DNA of 64,000 nt from positions 536,001-600,000 of the forward strand of contig JADJTG010000013.1 in NCBI GenBank assembly GCA_016711285.1, given 5' to 3'. The position numbers were made by a program, and so were the translations under genes. Shown one piece after another: positions 10,137 to 19,960 of this stretch (position 1 is its first letter; every line of letters begins with the position of its first letter). The notes under the pieces are model-generated. The model saw nothing but the letters and a program-made list of their open reading frames with translations. It was not told where the DNA came from and did no database searches. The DNA is from Sphingobacteriales bacterium. Lineage in GTDB: Bacteria; Bacteroidota; Bacteroidia; Chitinophagales; UBA2359.

Positions 10137-10800
10137 CACCTAAAGAACTGCTACCCTCGGCAGGATATACATCGTGCTGCACCTAAAGAAACGCTACCCT
10201 CGGCGGGATATACATCGTGCTGCACCTAAAGAAACGCTACCCTCGGCGGGATAGGTATCGTGGTTCACCTAAAGAACTGCTACCCTCGGCGGGATAGGTA
10301 TCGTGGTTCACCTAAAGAACTGCTACCCTCGGCAGGATATACATCGTGCTGCACCTAAAGAAACGCTACCCTCGGCGGGATAGGTATCGTGGTTCACCTA
10401 AAGAATTGCTACCCTCGGCGGGATAGGTATCGTGGTTCACCTAAAAAATTGCTACCCTCGGCAGGATATATATCGTGCTGCACCTAATAAATTGCTACCC
10501 TCGGCGGGATAGGTATCGTGGTTCACCTAAAGAACTGCTACCCTCGGCAGGATAGGTATCGTGGTTCACCTAAAGAACTGCTACCCTTGGCAGGATATAT
10601 ATCGTGCTGCGCCTAATAAAGTGCTACCCTCGGCAGGATATATATCGTGGTTCACCTAAAGAAATGCTACCCTCGGCGGGCTTGTATCGTGCCGCACCTA
10701 AAGAATTGCTACCCTCGGCAGGATATATATCGTGGTTCACCTAAAGAAATGCTACCCTCGGCGGGCTTGTATCGTGCTGCACCTAAAGAACTGCTACCCT
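10137..10800. repeat. 43-bp tandem array, 15 full copies plus a partial one
   Basis: Units begin at 10137, 10180, 10223, 10266, 10309, 10352, 10395, 10438, 10481, 10524, 10567, 10610, 10653, 10695, 10738 and 10780. The step is 43 bp, except for two 42-bp units carrying GGGCTTGTATCGTG. Each unit has a conserved core, CACCTAAAGAA-TGCTACCC then TCGGCRGG, and a more variable tail that is mainly ATATACATCGTGCTG or ATAGGTATCGTGGTT. A 43-base period cannot keep a reading frame, so the array is not coding. It fills the gap between the stop of the PKD cargo gene and the promoter of the peptidase gene. Confidence 0.95.
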
Positions 10801-10805
10801 CACTT

Positions 10806-10843
10806 ATAACTTTGACAAAGTTGAAACAAAAAATCAGTAACTT
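10806..10843 (+). promoter_or_regulatory. Palindrome and promoter upstream of M28 peptidase
   Basis: The palindrome AACTTTGACAAAGTT (10806-10820) overlaps a TTTG (10809-10812), which is followed after 23 bases by TAACTTTG (10836-10843), a good -7 box. The spacing is slightly longer than the usual 19-21. Overlap of palindrome and -33 box would suit a repressor site, but no regulator is known. Confidence 0.45.
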
Positions 10844-10925
10844 TGCAGCCGTTCTAAGTGTCAGATTGTTGGTATAATAAAAAACAAAACAATCTTTTTC
10901 TTTTCAATCATCTTCATTTTAATCC

Positions 10926-13874
10926 ATGAAACGACATTTTTTGCATTACACTGTCGCTTTTTATAGCTTTTTATTTTCATCAGTGGTCATTGCCGCCGAT
11001 ACACCGCCGCAAGAGAACGATTTTTTGAGCCAAACGCGCCAACTTATCTATGAGGGAAAACGTTCCGGTGAAGGTTATTTTTCACCAGACGGACGCTACC
11101 TGATTTTTCAGAGCGAGCGCGAAGCTGCCAATCCTTTCTACCAAATATATGCTTTAGATTTAGAAAGCGGCGATGTTCAGCGCGTATCGCCGGGCAAAGG
11201 CAAAACAACCTGTGCTTTCTTTATGGGCAATAGCCAAAGGGTTATTTTTGCTTCATCGCACGAAGACCCGCAAGCTCTTGATAAACAAAAAGCAGAATTA
11301 GAATTTCGCGCTTCGGGCAATAAACGCCGCTACTCGTGGGATTATGAACCTGCCATGGATATTTTTAGTGCCAATGCAGATGGTAGCGACCTGAAAAACC
11401 TCACCCATACCAAAGGCTACGATGCCGAAGGGGGCGTGTCGCCTGACGGCAAACTCATTGTTTTCTGCTCCAATCGCAGTGCTTTTGAACAAACATTATC
11501 GCCCGAAGACCAGAAAAAATTAGAAATAGACCCTGCTTATTTCGGCGAAATTTATTTGATGAATGTCGATGGCTCTCAAGTGCGCCGCCTTACCCAACAA
11601 AAAGGTTACGATGGTGGTCCTTTCTTTTCGCCCGATGGCAAACGCATCATTTGGCGGCACTTTGAAGAAAAGGGCATCGTTGCTGATGTTTTCAGTATGA
11701 ACCTCGACGGCAGCGATGTACAACGCCTCACCGATTTCGGAGCGATGAGCTGGGCTCCTTATTATCACCCTTCGCAAGAATATTTTATTTTCGCCTCCAA
11801 CAAATTGGGCTTCAGCAATTTTGAATTATACATAGCCGATGTTGCGGGAAAAAAAGAGCCGGTACGCATCACTTATACCGATGGTTTTGACGGCTTGCCT
11901 GTTTTTTCGCCCGATGGAAAAAAACTTTGCTGGACAAGCAGCCGCACCACCGAGGGCAATGCGCAGTTGTTTTTTGCCAACTGGAATCACGAGGCAGCTT
12001 TGCGGGCTTTGGCAGGTGCCGCACCGCGCAGCAGTAGTAGCGATATGCCCGATATGTCGCCGCACGCCCACCACAGCCACGAGCAAGCCGATATGGAGGC
12101 AACGGCAGTTGCCCCTCATACAGCAGTTTTTTCCGCCGGCTTTTCGGTGAATGATTTTAAGGAAAAAGTAAATTATTTGGCTTCCGATGAATTGCAAGGG
12201 CGTGGCACCGGCTCGCAAGGCATTGAAAAAGCGGCACAATACATCAGCGCACAGTTTCAACAACAGGGGCTGCTCAGGGTAAAAGAAAAATATTTATACG
12301 GATTTGATTATACCGCCGGTGTGAGCCGTACTGCCGACAATCGTTTTTCGGTAGATGGCGGCAAGCAAGCGATAGTGGCAACGGATACACAAGCACAACC
12401 GATTTCTTACAGCCAAAACGGTACAGTAAGTGCAGCGATGGTATTTGTAGGATATGGTGTTAAGTTGCCCGAAGGTTTGGATTATCAGTACAATTCGTAC
12501 AAGGGCTTAAATGTGCAAGATAAAATAGTATTGGTATTGGAAGGTGCGCCGGATTTTGACAGCGCATCGCAGCAAGATGAATTACAAACCGAACGCTACA
12601 CGGCGGCACGCTACAAAGCAATGCTGGCACGCGATATGGGCGCAAAAGCGATTGTTTTTATCGGCGAAGTAGAGCTTTTTTCATTCGACGGCAAGCGCGA
12701 AGGCGGTACGGCGGGTTTGGCGGTATGGGAGATAAGCGAAAATTTTGCACAAAATTTATTGGGTATTTATGATAAAGATATAAAAACGATAAAAAGAAAT
12801 TTAAAAACCTACAACCCGCACGGCGAGCCGGAAACTTTTGAATTGATGCACCTGAACGCCACCCTCCTTACCGAATTGAAAAAACAAACAGCACGCGACA
12901 ACAATATAGTGGCTTTGGTTCCGGCGGCGGAAGCAGCTGCACCTTATATTGTAATCGGGGCGCACTACGACCATCTCGGGCACGGCGAACACGGCGGTTC
13001 GCGGGCAGTGGCGGGCGAAGAAGGAGCCATTCACAATGGAGCAGACGACAACGCTTCGGGTACGGCGATGGTAATGGAATTAGCGGAATATTTTGCGGAT
13101 TTACAAAAAAAATCACCCGAAAAAATCACTAAAAATTTAGTGTTTGCTTTGTGGAGCGGTGAAGAAATGGGCTTATTGGGCTCGCAATATTTTTGTGAAA
13201 ACCTGCCTTTTGATGCCAAAAATATAGCGGCATATTTCAATTTTGATATGGTGGGTCGTATGAAAGACAACAGCTTGATAATACAAGGCGTGGGTTCGGC
13301 TGCCGAATGGAAAAAATTAGCCGAAAAGAAAAATATTGCCGCCGGTTTTAATCTCGCGCTCACCGCCGACCCATATTTGCCCACCGATGCTACATCTTTT
13401 TACAAAATAGGTGTTCCCGTGGTCAATTTCTTTACGGGCTTGCACGATGATTACCACCGCCCCACCGATGATGCCGACAAACTCAACTACGCCGATATGG
13501 AGCGCACGGCGCAATTTGCCGCCAATTTGATACAGGAAGTATCGAAGCCCGAAACTACTTTGACGTACCAAAAAACGGATATGAGCAATACCCAGCAGCA
13601 GGTGCGCAGTTTTTCGGTGTATTTGGGTACTATTCCCGATTATGCCGCCGAAGTAGAAGGCGTAAAACTCAGTGGCGTGCGTGGCGGCAGTCCGGCGGAA
13701 AAAGCGGGTTTGCAAGGTGGCGATATTATCAAAAAGTTGGCAGACAAGGATATTAAAAACATCTACGACTACACTTATATTTTGAGCGAACTGAAACCCG
13801 CCCTTGCCGTTCCTGTTGTTATTGAGCGCGAAGGTACTCAGCAAACGCTTTCCATTATACCTTTGACGAAATAG
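10926..13874 (+). CDS. PD40 beta-propeller / M28 metallopeptidase / PDZ protein
   Basis: 982 residues. After a signal peptide (core FYSFLFSSVVIAA) come TolB/PD40-like propeller repeats (YFSPDGRYLIFQS, GVSPDGKLIVF, FFSPDGKRIIW, VFSPDGKKLCW) up to about residue 360. A His-rich linker follows, then an M28 zinc aminopeptidase domain with its metal ligands: HYDH near 680, NGADDNASG near 705, GEEMGLLG near 745, NFDMVGR, and HDDYHRPTDD near 844. The C-terminal 80 residues form a PDZ domain (GVRGGSPAEKAGLQGGDII). The predicted product is a periplasmic or exported peptidase that cleaves amino-terminal residues from peptides. No T9SS sorting domain is seen. The frame is intact, and the flippase gene follows after 37 bases. 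Confidence 0.9.
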   Translation: MKRHFLHYTVAFYSFLFSSVVIAADTPPQENDFLSQTRQLIYEGKRSGEGYFSPDGRYLIFQSEREAANPFYQIYALDLESGDVQRVSPGKGKTTCAFFMGNSQRVIFASSHEDPQALDKQKAELEFRASGNKRRYSWDYEPAMDIFSANADGSDLKNLTHTKGYDAEGGVSPDGKLIVFCSNRSAFEQTLSPEDQKKLEIDPAYFGEIYLMNVDGSQVRRLTQQKGYDGGPFFSPDGKRIIWRHFEEKGIVADVFSMNLDGSDVQRLTDFGAMSWAPYYHPSQEYFIFASNKLGFSNFELYIADVAGKKEPVRITYTDGFDGLPVFSPDGKKLCWTSSRTTEGNAQLFFANWNHEAALRALAGAAPRSSSSDMPDMSPHAHHSHEQADMEATAVAPHTAVFSAGFSVNDFKEKVNYLASDELQGRGTGSQGIEKAAQYISAQFQQQGLLRVKEKYLYGFDYTAGVSRTADNRFSVDGGKQAIVATDTQAQPISYSQNGTVSAAMVFVGYGVKLPEGLDYQYNSYKGLNVQDKIVLVLEGAPDFDSASQQDELQTERYTAARYKAMLARDMGAKAIVFIGEVELFSFDGKREGGTAGLAVWEISENFAQNLLGIYDKDIKTIKRNLKTYNPHGEPETFELMHLNATLLTELKKQTARDNNIVALVPAAEAAAPYIVIGAHYDHLGHGEHGGSRAVAGEEGAIHNGADDNASGTAMVMELAEYFADLQKKSPEKITKNLVFALWSGEEMGLLGSQYFCENLPFDAKNIAAYFNFDMVGRMKDNSLIIQGVGSAAEWKKLAEKKNIAAGFNLALTADPYLPTDATSFYKIGVPVVNFFTGLHDDYHRPTDDADKLNYADMERTAQFAANLIQEVSKPETTLTYQKTDMSNTQQQVRSFSVYLGTIPDYAAEVEGVKLSGVRGGSPAEKAGLQGGDIIKKLADKDIKNIYDYTYILSELKPALAVPVVIEREGTQQTLSIIPLTK

Positions 13875-13911
13875 CACAGAGTAAGCCGATTTTTCTGTTC
13901 ATCATTGATTC

Positions 13912-15348
13912 ATGTCGCATCATTCCACGCGCAAATTTTTCGGCAATGCCGCACTGTTGGTATCGCTGAATATGGCGGTAAAAATGGTGTGGATTTTGGT
14001 GATAGAGCGCGGTGTTCAAAATGAAGTAGGTGCTGCCGAATACGGCAATTATTTTGCCTTGTTCAATTTTACATTGCTGTTTCAGGCACTATTGGATTTT
14101 GGAATTAATAATTTCAATACACGCACCATTGCCGCCCAACCTGCCTTATTTCGCTCTTATTTTTCTAATGTTTTAGCTCTTAAAATAATATTAGCGATAG
14201 TATATAGCATCGTGATGGCGGTGGTGTCGCGCTGCTTGGGCTATCAAGATGATCAGTTGTATTTACTTTTTTTATTAGTACAACAACAAATTTTGTTGTC
14301 AGTGTTGTTGTTTGCACGCTCCAATGTAGCGGCACTGCAATATTTCAAAGCCGACAGTATTTTATCCGTCACCGACCGCACTTTGATGATAATATTGGTG
14401 GGGTTGTTAGCCGCCGGAGTTTGGCTGCCTTTGAATATCACCCATTTTATATATGCACAAATCATAGCTTTATTGCTGGCAGTGCTTTTGGGCATCTTGT
14501 TGTTGAGAAAACAATTGGGGCAAATTGATTTTAATATGAATATCCGCCTGATGAGCGATATTATAAAAAACAGTGTTCCTTACGCGCTTTTGGCATTGTT
14601 GATGGCAGCCTACACGCGCAGCGATGCCGTTTTGCTGGAGCGTTTAGTCCCCGAAGGTGTGAAAGAAGCGGGTATTTATGCGGCTGCTTATCGTTTGGTA
14701 GAGGCGGGAAATCAGGTGGCGGTATTGTTGTCGTCTTTGCTGCTGCCTTGGTATGCGGCGCGTTTGGATATGCCCCTTGCCATACAGCGCATAGCGGAAT
14801 GGTGCGCTGCTTTGCTGGCATTGGCACTATTGCCGGTATTGGCGGCGGGCGTGTGGCAGGGCGAAGCTGTTATGAAATTGCTGTATCACGATGCTACGGC
14901 TACATATAGCAGCACATTGGCAATTTTGTTGCCCGCTTTGTTGGGTATGTCATTAATTTATGTATATGGCACTTTGCTCACGGCATATCATCGTTTGCGG
15001 CTGTTGAATATAATCGCGGCGGCGGCAGTGCTGCTGAACGTAGGCTTAAATATATGGCTGCTGCCGCTTTATCGCAGCGAGGGGGCGGCAATGGCGGCAT
15101 CGCTAACACAACTGAGCGTGGCGGCTTTGCATATTGTTTTCAGCTATCAGGTGCTGCAATCGGCTTTTCCGGCAAAGGCTTTTATCAAACTGCTCCTGTA
15201 TGGCTTGCTGTGTATGACTTTATTTTATTCCACTACTTTTCTAAATGTCGCTTGGTGGCTGCAAACGGCAATAGCAATGTCGGGGTGTGTTTTTATAGCT
15301 TTATTGTTGTATAAAAACAAACTGAAAGAAAAGCTGCCGACATTTTGA
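13912..15348 (+). CDS. Polysaccharide flippase (Wzx/MATE-like)
   Basis: 478 residues made almost entirely of membrane segments, about 12-14 by eye, starting RKFFGNAALLVSLNMAVKMVWIL. This is the pattern of the oligosaccharide flippase (polysaccharide_synt) family, which moves lipid-linked sugar units across the inner membrane. The charged residues between helices (RSDAVLLERLVPEGVKEAGIYAAAYR) match the family's loop between the two halves. It may be transcribed with the upstream peptidase, or from its own promoter in the short gap. The next genes are on the opposite strand. Confidence 0.85.
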   Translation: MSHHSTRKFFGNAALLVSLNMAVKMVWILVIERGVQNEVGAAEYGNYFALFNFTLLFQALLDFGINNFNTRTIAAQPALFRSYFSNVLALKIILAIVYSIVMAVVSRCLGYQDDQLYLLFLLVQQQILLSVLLFARSNVAALQYFKADSILSVTDRTLMIILVGLLAAGVWLPLNITHFIYAQIIALLLAVLLGILLLRKQLGQIDFNMNIRLMSDIIKNSVPYALLALLMAAYTRSDAVLLERLVPEGVKEAGIYAAAYRLVEAGNQVAVLLSSLLLPWYAARLDMPLAIQRIAEWCAALLALALLPVLAAGVWQGEAVMKLLYHDATATYSSTLAILLPALLGMSLIYVYGTLLTAYHRLRLLNIIAAAAVLLNVGLNIWLLPLYRSEGAAMAASLTQLSVAALHIVFSYQVLQSAFPAKAFIKLLLYGLLCMTLFYSTTFLNVAWWLQTAIAMSGCVFIALLLYKNKLKEKLPTF

Positions 15349-15384
15349 TGTATCAAAAAGGCATTTCCTCCGCCAAAAGCGTAT

Positions 15385-16122
15385 TTATTTTCGTGCAATA
15401 AGGTCGGTATAAAAGCTCTTATCATCGGCTTTGGCTTGCAAAGCGGCGGCATCATAATTTCCCAAAATATTGCTATTGAGTCCTGCTTGTTGGAGTAATT
15501 GCAAATATTGAGCTACAGACGTACCCGCTTTTTGGAGCGCATAAGGCCATACTTCGCCCATCAGCAAAAGCGGCTGCGAGCGTTGGAGTAGTTGGCTCAT
15601 TCCTTTAAAAGCATAATATTCGTAGCCCTGAATATCAATTTTGATAAAATCCACTTTTTGGGGCGTTGGGATTACATCGTCTAAAGCCACACAGGGGATT
15701 TCGGTATAGGGGCGACCTTCGCCGCTGTCAAAAGTTTGATGATCCACATTGAGGTCGGAGGAATGAAACAGTTTGATGTTGCCGCTTTTTTCGCCTACTG
15801 CCGCTTGATGCAGCACCACATTGGAGCAGTTGCGCACATTGTTGGACAAATGGCGAAAATTGGTGGCATCGGGTTCAAAAGCATATACTTTTCCCGATTT
15901 TCCTACCAACCGCGAAAGGAGCAAAGTATAAAAACCGATATTAGCACCGATGTCTAATACCGTCATACCTTCTTTTACATAATTCCGTATTTCGTTGATA
16001 CGGTCGCGGTCGCTGCTTTTTTTATAAGCAAAATACAAAGGCTTATAGATAGGATAAGCCGTTTTGTACAATTGATTGAAGAATTTTAACAAAATATAAA
16101 AATTTAAGGGGGTTAATGACAA
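15385..16122 (-). CDS. FkbM-family methyltransferase
   Basis: 245 residues. The SAM-binding motif is VLDIGANIGFYTLLLSRLVG (residues about 55-75), followed by VYAFEPDATNFRHLSNNV, which holds the acidic residue that binds the ribose, and by VDFIKIDIQGYEYYAFKGM, typical of the FkbM family. Members O-methylate sugars or other small acceptors; the substrate here is unknown. Its start overlaps the end of the upstream sulfatase gene by 10 bases, so the two are very likely co-translated. Confidence 0.88.
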   Translation of the reverse strand: MSLTPLNFYILLKFFNQLYKTAYPIYKPLYFAYKKSSDRDRINEIRNYVKEGMTVLDIGANIGFYTLLLSRLVGKSGKVYAFEPDATNFRHLSNNVRNCSNVVLHQAAVGEKSGNIKLFHSSDLNVDHQTFDSGEGRPYTEIPCVALDDVIPTPQKVDFIKIDIQGYEYYAFKGMSQLLQRSQPLLLMGEVWPYALQKAGTSVAQYLQLLQQAGLNSNILGNYDAAALQAKADDKSFYTDLIARK

Positions 16123-17576
16123 GGAATATCTTCCTCTTCTTTGGTTGCTGCTTCAGAAACGGGGCGATAGTGCGGCAAAGTATTGTAATACTCCTCATTT
16201 TGCAAAAGCGGGTCTTGCGTGTTTTTTTGCCACTGATGGAGCCGCTGCCGCAAATCAGATAAAACATCTTGATAAAGGCTGTCATCTGCGATATTATTCA
16301 ACTGAAAAGGGTCTTTTTGCACCTCGTATAATTCTTCTGCGGGCTTCGTTACAGGATATAACAACTGTATCCAATCATTAAAAATCTTATCCTTGCGATG
16401 CTGGATTAAAAATTTTTTGGTAGGAGAATTATCGCAGTCAGCCAAAAAAGAAGTTGCTTTTTTTTGATAATTTTTGATATATAAAAATTGGGTATTGCGA
16501 TAAGCGCGTGTCGGCGGAGAAATGGCAATTTTATTTGTTGTATTAAATCCGTGCCGATTGAATTCCAAAAAGACACTGTCGCAGGCAGGTAGCGGCACTC
16601 TCTGTGGCAGCAGATAAGGTTTCAAAGAGCTGCCAAGCATCGTTGAAGCAACGGGCACACCCGCCAAATCCAGAATAGTGGGCGCAATATTGAGCAGGCT
16701 CACAAAATTTGTGTTTTCGCAACTATGTTCTGCATTTAAAAACATAGGAGCATAAATCAGCAAAGGCATACGAGTACCTGCATCGTAGAGTTGGGTTTTT
16801 CCGTGCGGAAAAGCCATTCCATTATCGCTCACCACAATGATAATAGTATGATGCAATATTTTTTTTGCTTTGAGTTGTTGCACCAATTCCTTTAGTTCAT
16901 CGTCCATTTCGCGCACATTTTGATAATAATCGCACAAATCCAAGCGTACCGAGTCGGTATCGGGCAAAAACGGCGGCACTTTTATTTGTTGGGGGTCAAT
17001 ACCTTTCTTTTTTCCTTCGCCAAATACAAAAGGGCGATGTGTTTTGGTGCTGCCGTACCACAGAAAAAAAGGCTGCGAGGAGGATATTTGTTGAAAAAAC
17101 TCCTCAACAGATTTTATTTTTTCACCTGCCGGATCTTCGGTATAGCCGCCTTGCTGCCAACTGCCCGGACTCCAGCCTTTGCCGATACTGCGAACAAAAT
17201 AGCCGTTTTTTTCTAAAATTTGTACAAAAGTAGGGATTTTTATATCCAAGCTGCCCCACAGTACGCCGCCTGCCCCAAGTTGGTGAGCGTATTGTCCGGT
17301 GAGCAAAATAGAGCGTGCCGCCGTACAGGAGGGCGTATTCATAAAGGCATTGGAAAAGCGAACGGCACCGTTTTTTGCCAAAAAATCGTAAGTAGGCGTT
17401 TGGGCTAAAGAATCGCCGGCAATGCTCGTATGATACGACCAATCATCGCCTACGAACAAAATAATATTCGGTGCAGGGGGCGTTGTTTGAGCAGTAGCTA
17501 TAAAAGGCGACAATATAAAAAATGCCAATGCCCACAGCAATAACACACAGCGTTTTTTATAATACTTTTTATTCAT
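16113..17576 (-). CDS. Sulfatase (alkaline phosphatase superfamily)
   Basis: 487 residues from the ATG at 17576. That start is preferred to the in-frame ATG at 17627 because it gives a clean signal peptide (MNKKYYKKRCVLLLWALAFF). The mature part opens with the metal site PNIILFVGDDWSYH. The sulfatase signature CTAARSILLTG (Cys near residue 84) fits the CxAxR form of the formylglycine motif, so a maturation enzyme elsewhere in the genome would be needed. Later motifs are HTIIIVVSDNGMAFPHGKTQ and NIAPTILDLAG. The predicted role is hydrolysis of sulfate esters outside the cytoplasm, perhaps from algal or host glycans. It overlaps the FkbM gene downstream. Confidence 0.88.
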   Translation of the reverse strand: MNKKYYKKRCVLLLWALAFFILSPFIATAQTTPPAPNIILFVGDDWSYHTSIAGDSLAQTPTYDFLAKNGAVRFSNAFMNTPSCTAARSILLTGQYAHQLGAGGVLWGSLDIKIPTFVQILEKNGYFVRSIGKGWSPGSWQQGGYTEDPAGEKIKSVEEFFQQISSSQPFFLWYGSTKTHRPFVFGEGKKKGIDPQQIKVPPFLPDTDSVRLDLCDYYQNVREMDDELKELVQQLKAKKILHHTIIIVVSDNGMAFPHGKTQLYDAGTRMPLLIYAPMFLNAEHSCENTNFVSLLNIAPTILDLAGVPVASTMLGSSLKPYLLPQRVPLPACDSVFLEFNRHGFNTTNKIAISPPTRAYRNTQFLYIKNYQKKATSFLADCDNSPTKKFLIQHRKDKIFNDWIQLLYPVTKPAEELYEVQKDPFQLNNIADDSLYQDVLSDLRQRLHQWQKNTQDPLLQNEEYYNTLPHYRPVSEAATKEEEDIPCH

Positions 17577-17714
17577 TTTTCGGCAAAATGTAGATTGTGG
17601 CTTATATTCGTTGAAAAATTGCTGCAAATATCTGAATATTTTTATAAAAACCCCTGCAAGGTTTATACGCTTTAAAATGACGATTTGCAGATATAAGCAT
17701 CAATAATTTGTTCA

Positions 17715-18785
17715 ATGAAGGATAATAAAGAGAATAAAAATGTTCCATTAATTGCACATTCTGCCGTAGGAATTATCCAAAGACTCACGGCACTGTGGGC
17801 ATTTTCGGAGAGCGCATTAGGCGGAATGCTACATGCACTAAAAACTCCTTTTACGGGTTTGGCAGTGGGCGGTATGGCAATGATTATTATCACCCTTATC
17901 GCACATTATTCCGAAAAAAAAGCTACTTCAATTATTCCCCAAAGCCTGATAGTAGTGCTGCTGATAAAAGCAAGTTTAAGTCCTTTTACACCTTTTACTG
18001 CTTATATTGCGGTAAGTTTTCAGGCGGTGGCAGCTATTGTATTGTATCGTATATGGGGGGTCAATAAATGGAGTATTACAATTTTTTGTGTGATAGCGAT
18101 GTTAGAGTCGGCACTTCAAAAATTATTGGTGCTGACCTTCTTTTTCGGTACTTCCTTTTGGAAAGCCATTAATGAATTATTGAAATACATTGCCCAACAA
18201 TTGGCTTTTATACCTATTGAAACAGGGAGTATGTATCTGATAGCGGTTTATATCGGTATTTACGCGGTAGGTGGTTTGTTAATAGCGCGATTGACAGTAC
18301 AATTACTACAAAATTTACAAGAACCTCTGCCTCATTATACAATGCAACTGAATGTTGTTGCTTCTCAAAAGCTGTTATTGACGGAAAATAGCAAAAAAAC
18401 GGCGGTTTTTCAAAAAGCTTTGTTGCCGGTAATATTGATGTTGTTTATATCGTTGGCGGTATCTGTTGTTTTATATTATTTTTCATCAGACGAAAAAAAT
18501 ATAGGGGGTGCGGCACTCTATCCTTTTTTCCGAACTGTAGCTGCCTTATTATTGTGGTATGTGCTGCTTTTTCCTGTTTTCAGATGGCTACGGCGATATG
18601 GATTGCAACAACAGCGCAGCGCACACTACACACAGGAAATAGAACAGGCACTGCAATTATTCCCTTCATTAAAAAACAGCAGCCGCCTCGCTTGGGAGCA
18701 AAGTGGAGTGCAAAAAAAAGGCAAACAAATACGCTTGTTTATATTTGTGCGCCTATTGATATTATATACGATTACGCTTGAATAA
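17715..18785 (+). CDS. Multi-pass membrane protein, family not recognised
   Basis: 356 residues with about seven or eight hydrophobic segments (such as TGLAVGGMAMIIITLIAH, VSFQAVAAIVLYRI, LLPVILMLFISLAVSVVLYY) and a basic C-terminal tail. The middle resembles small integral membrane transport components by composition only, and no diagnostic motif was found. It sits only 9 bases before a glycosyltransferase gene on the same strand, so the two probably form an operon. A role in moving or making an envelope glycan is a guess from that neighbour. Confidence 0.6.
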   Translation: MKDNKENKNVPLIAHSAVGIIQRLTALWAFSESALGGMLHALKTPFTGLAVGGMAMIIITLIAHYSEKKATSIIPQSLIVVLLIKASLSPFTPFTAYIAVSFQAVAAIVLYRIWGVNKWSITIFCVIAMLESALQKLLVLTFFFGTSFWKAINELLKYIAQQLAFIPIETGSMYLIAVYIGIYAVGGLLIARLTVQLLQNLQEPLPHYTMQLNVVASQKLLLTENSKKTAVFQKALLPVILMLFISLAVSVVLYYFSSDEKNIGGAALYPFFRTVAALLLWYVLLFPVFRWLRRYGLQQQRSAHYTQEIEQALQLFPSLKNSSRLAWEQSGVQKKGKQIRLFIFVRLLILYTITLE

Positions 18786-18794
18786 GAATATGGT

Positions 18795-19943
18795 ATGATA
18801 AAAAAAGAGGAGGATAAATTATTAAAAATTCTAATTGCGCCTTTAAATTGGGGTTTAGGACACGCCACGCGCTGTATTCCGCTCATTCGCTATTTATTGG
18901 AGCGCGGCGATATAGAAGTGTGTGTAGCCTCAGAAGGGGCGGCGTTGCGGCTGTTGCAGCGCGAATTTCCGCAAGTGCGCACCTTAGAAATCGGTAGCGA
19001 AACCATCATATATCCGAAATCGGGTACACTTTCTTGGCACATTGCCCGCCAAATACCGGCGATATTGCGCAATATACGACACGAACACCATTTTTTACAA
19101 CAACTCCTGCAACGCGAAACTTTCCATGGTATTATTTCCGACAACCGCTATGGAATGTACAGTCCGCATATTCCGAGTGTCATCATCACCCATCAGATTT
19201 TTTTAAAAACCGCCTATACCTTCACCACACCTGTAATATGGCGGGTGCTGCGCCGTTGGCTGCTGCGTTTTGAGGCTTGTTGGGTTCCTGATAGCGGCGA
19301 TATACAAAATAATCTTTCCGGCGATTTGGCACACAGCAACACGCTGCACCATTGGCTGCCGCAGGCGAAATACATAGGAGCTTTGTCGCGCTTTGAGCCG
19401 CCGCCCGCCAATACAGCAAACCAGCCCTTAAAATACCGCCTGTTGGTGCTGTTGTCGGGACCTGAGCCGCAGCGCACCTGTTTGGAGGATTTGCTGCTGC
19501 AACAATTACCTTCAATAGACGGAAAAATAATGATAGCACGGGGACTTCCTCAAAACAGCGACATTATTCCGCCATCATTTGAGCAACTGCCCCAACACAT
19601 CAGCATCTGCAATTATTTAGATACGCCCGCCCTTCAGTCAGCAATTGCCGCTTCGGAATATGTATTGTCGCGCTCCGGCTACACCACAGTAATGGATTTG
19701 GCGGTATTTCAAAAAAAAGCACTTTTTATTCCCACACCCGGGCAAACCGAACAAGAATATTTAGCACAAATGCTGCACCAACGCCGACAAGCAGTTACGG
19801 CACCACAGCACCGCTTTGATATAGCCGCGATGCTGCACGAAGCCGCCGCTTTGCGTCCTTTACAGTTGCCCAACACACCACATTCTTTTCAAGAGATATT
19901 AAAAGCGTGGGTAGAAAAAAAAATTGAGCATTTTCCAAAATAA
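18795..19943 (+). CDS. MJ1255-like / GT28-type glycosyltransferase
   Basis: 382 residues. The N-terminus ILIAPLNWGLGHATRCIPLI carries the glycine-rich start (GLGHATR) seen in the MJ1255-type and MurG-like GT-B glycosyltransferases. The C-terminal lobe has LVLLSGPEPQR, YVLSRSGYTTVMDLAVFQ and ALFIPTPGQTEQEYLAQML, the expected UDP-sugar site. The predicted reaction is transfer of a sugar from a UDP donor to a lipid or glycan acceptor at the cytoplasmic face of the membrane. The gene sits between the membrane protein and exonuclease III, with short gaps on both sides. Confidence 0.82.
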   Translation: MIKKEEDKLLKILIAPLNWGLGHATRCIPLIRYLLERGDIEVCVASEGAALRLLQREFPQVRTLEIGSETIIYPKSGTLSWHIARQIPAILRNIRHEHHFLQQLLQRETFHGIISDNRYGMYSPHIPSVIITHQIFLKTAYTFTTPVIWRVLRRWLLRFEACWVPDSGDIQNNLSGDLAHSNTLHHWLPQAKYIGALSRFEPPPANTANQPLKYRLLVLLSGPEPQRTCLEDLLLQQLPSIDGKIMIARGLPQNSDIIPPSFEQLPQHISICNYLDTPALQSAIAASEYVLSRSGYTTVMDLAVFQKKALFIPTPGQTEQEYLAQMLHQRRQAVTAPQHRFDIAAMLHEAAALRPLQLPNTPHSFQEILKAWVEKKIEHFPK

Positions 19944-19960
19944 AAGCGGATTTTTGCGCC

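Noticed and set aside
10137..10800. Possible CRISPR array
   Set aside because: Units have no unique spacers: only two tail variants recur among them, the conserved core continues straight into the next unit, and no cas genes are present. It is a tandem repeat. The same applies to 25668-26187.
10647..10877. ORF of 76 codons in the first repeat array
   Set aside because: It reads through repeats whose 43-base period shifts the frame each unit, and its product is a repeat artefact (HLKKCYPR, HLKNCYPR).
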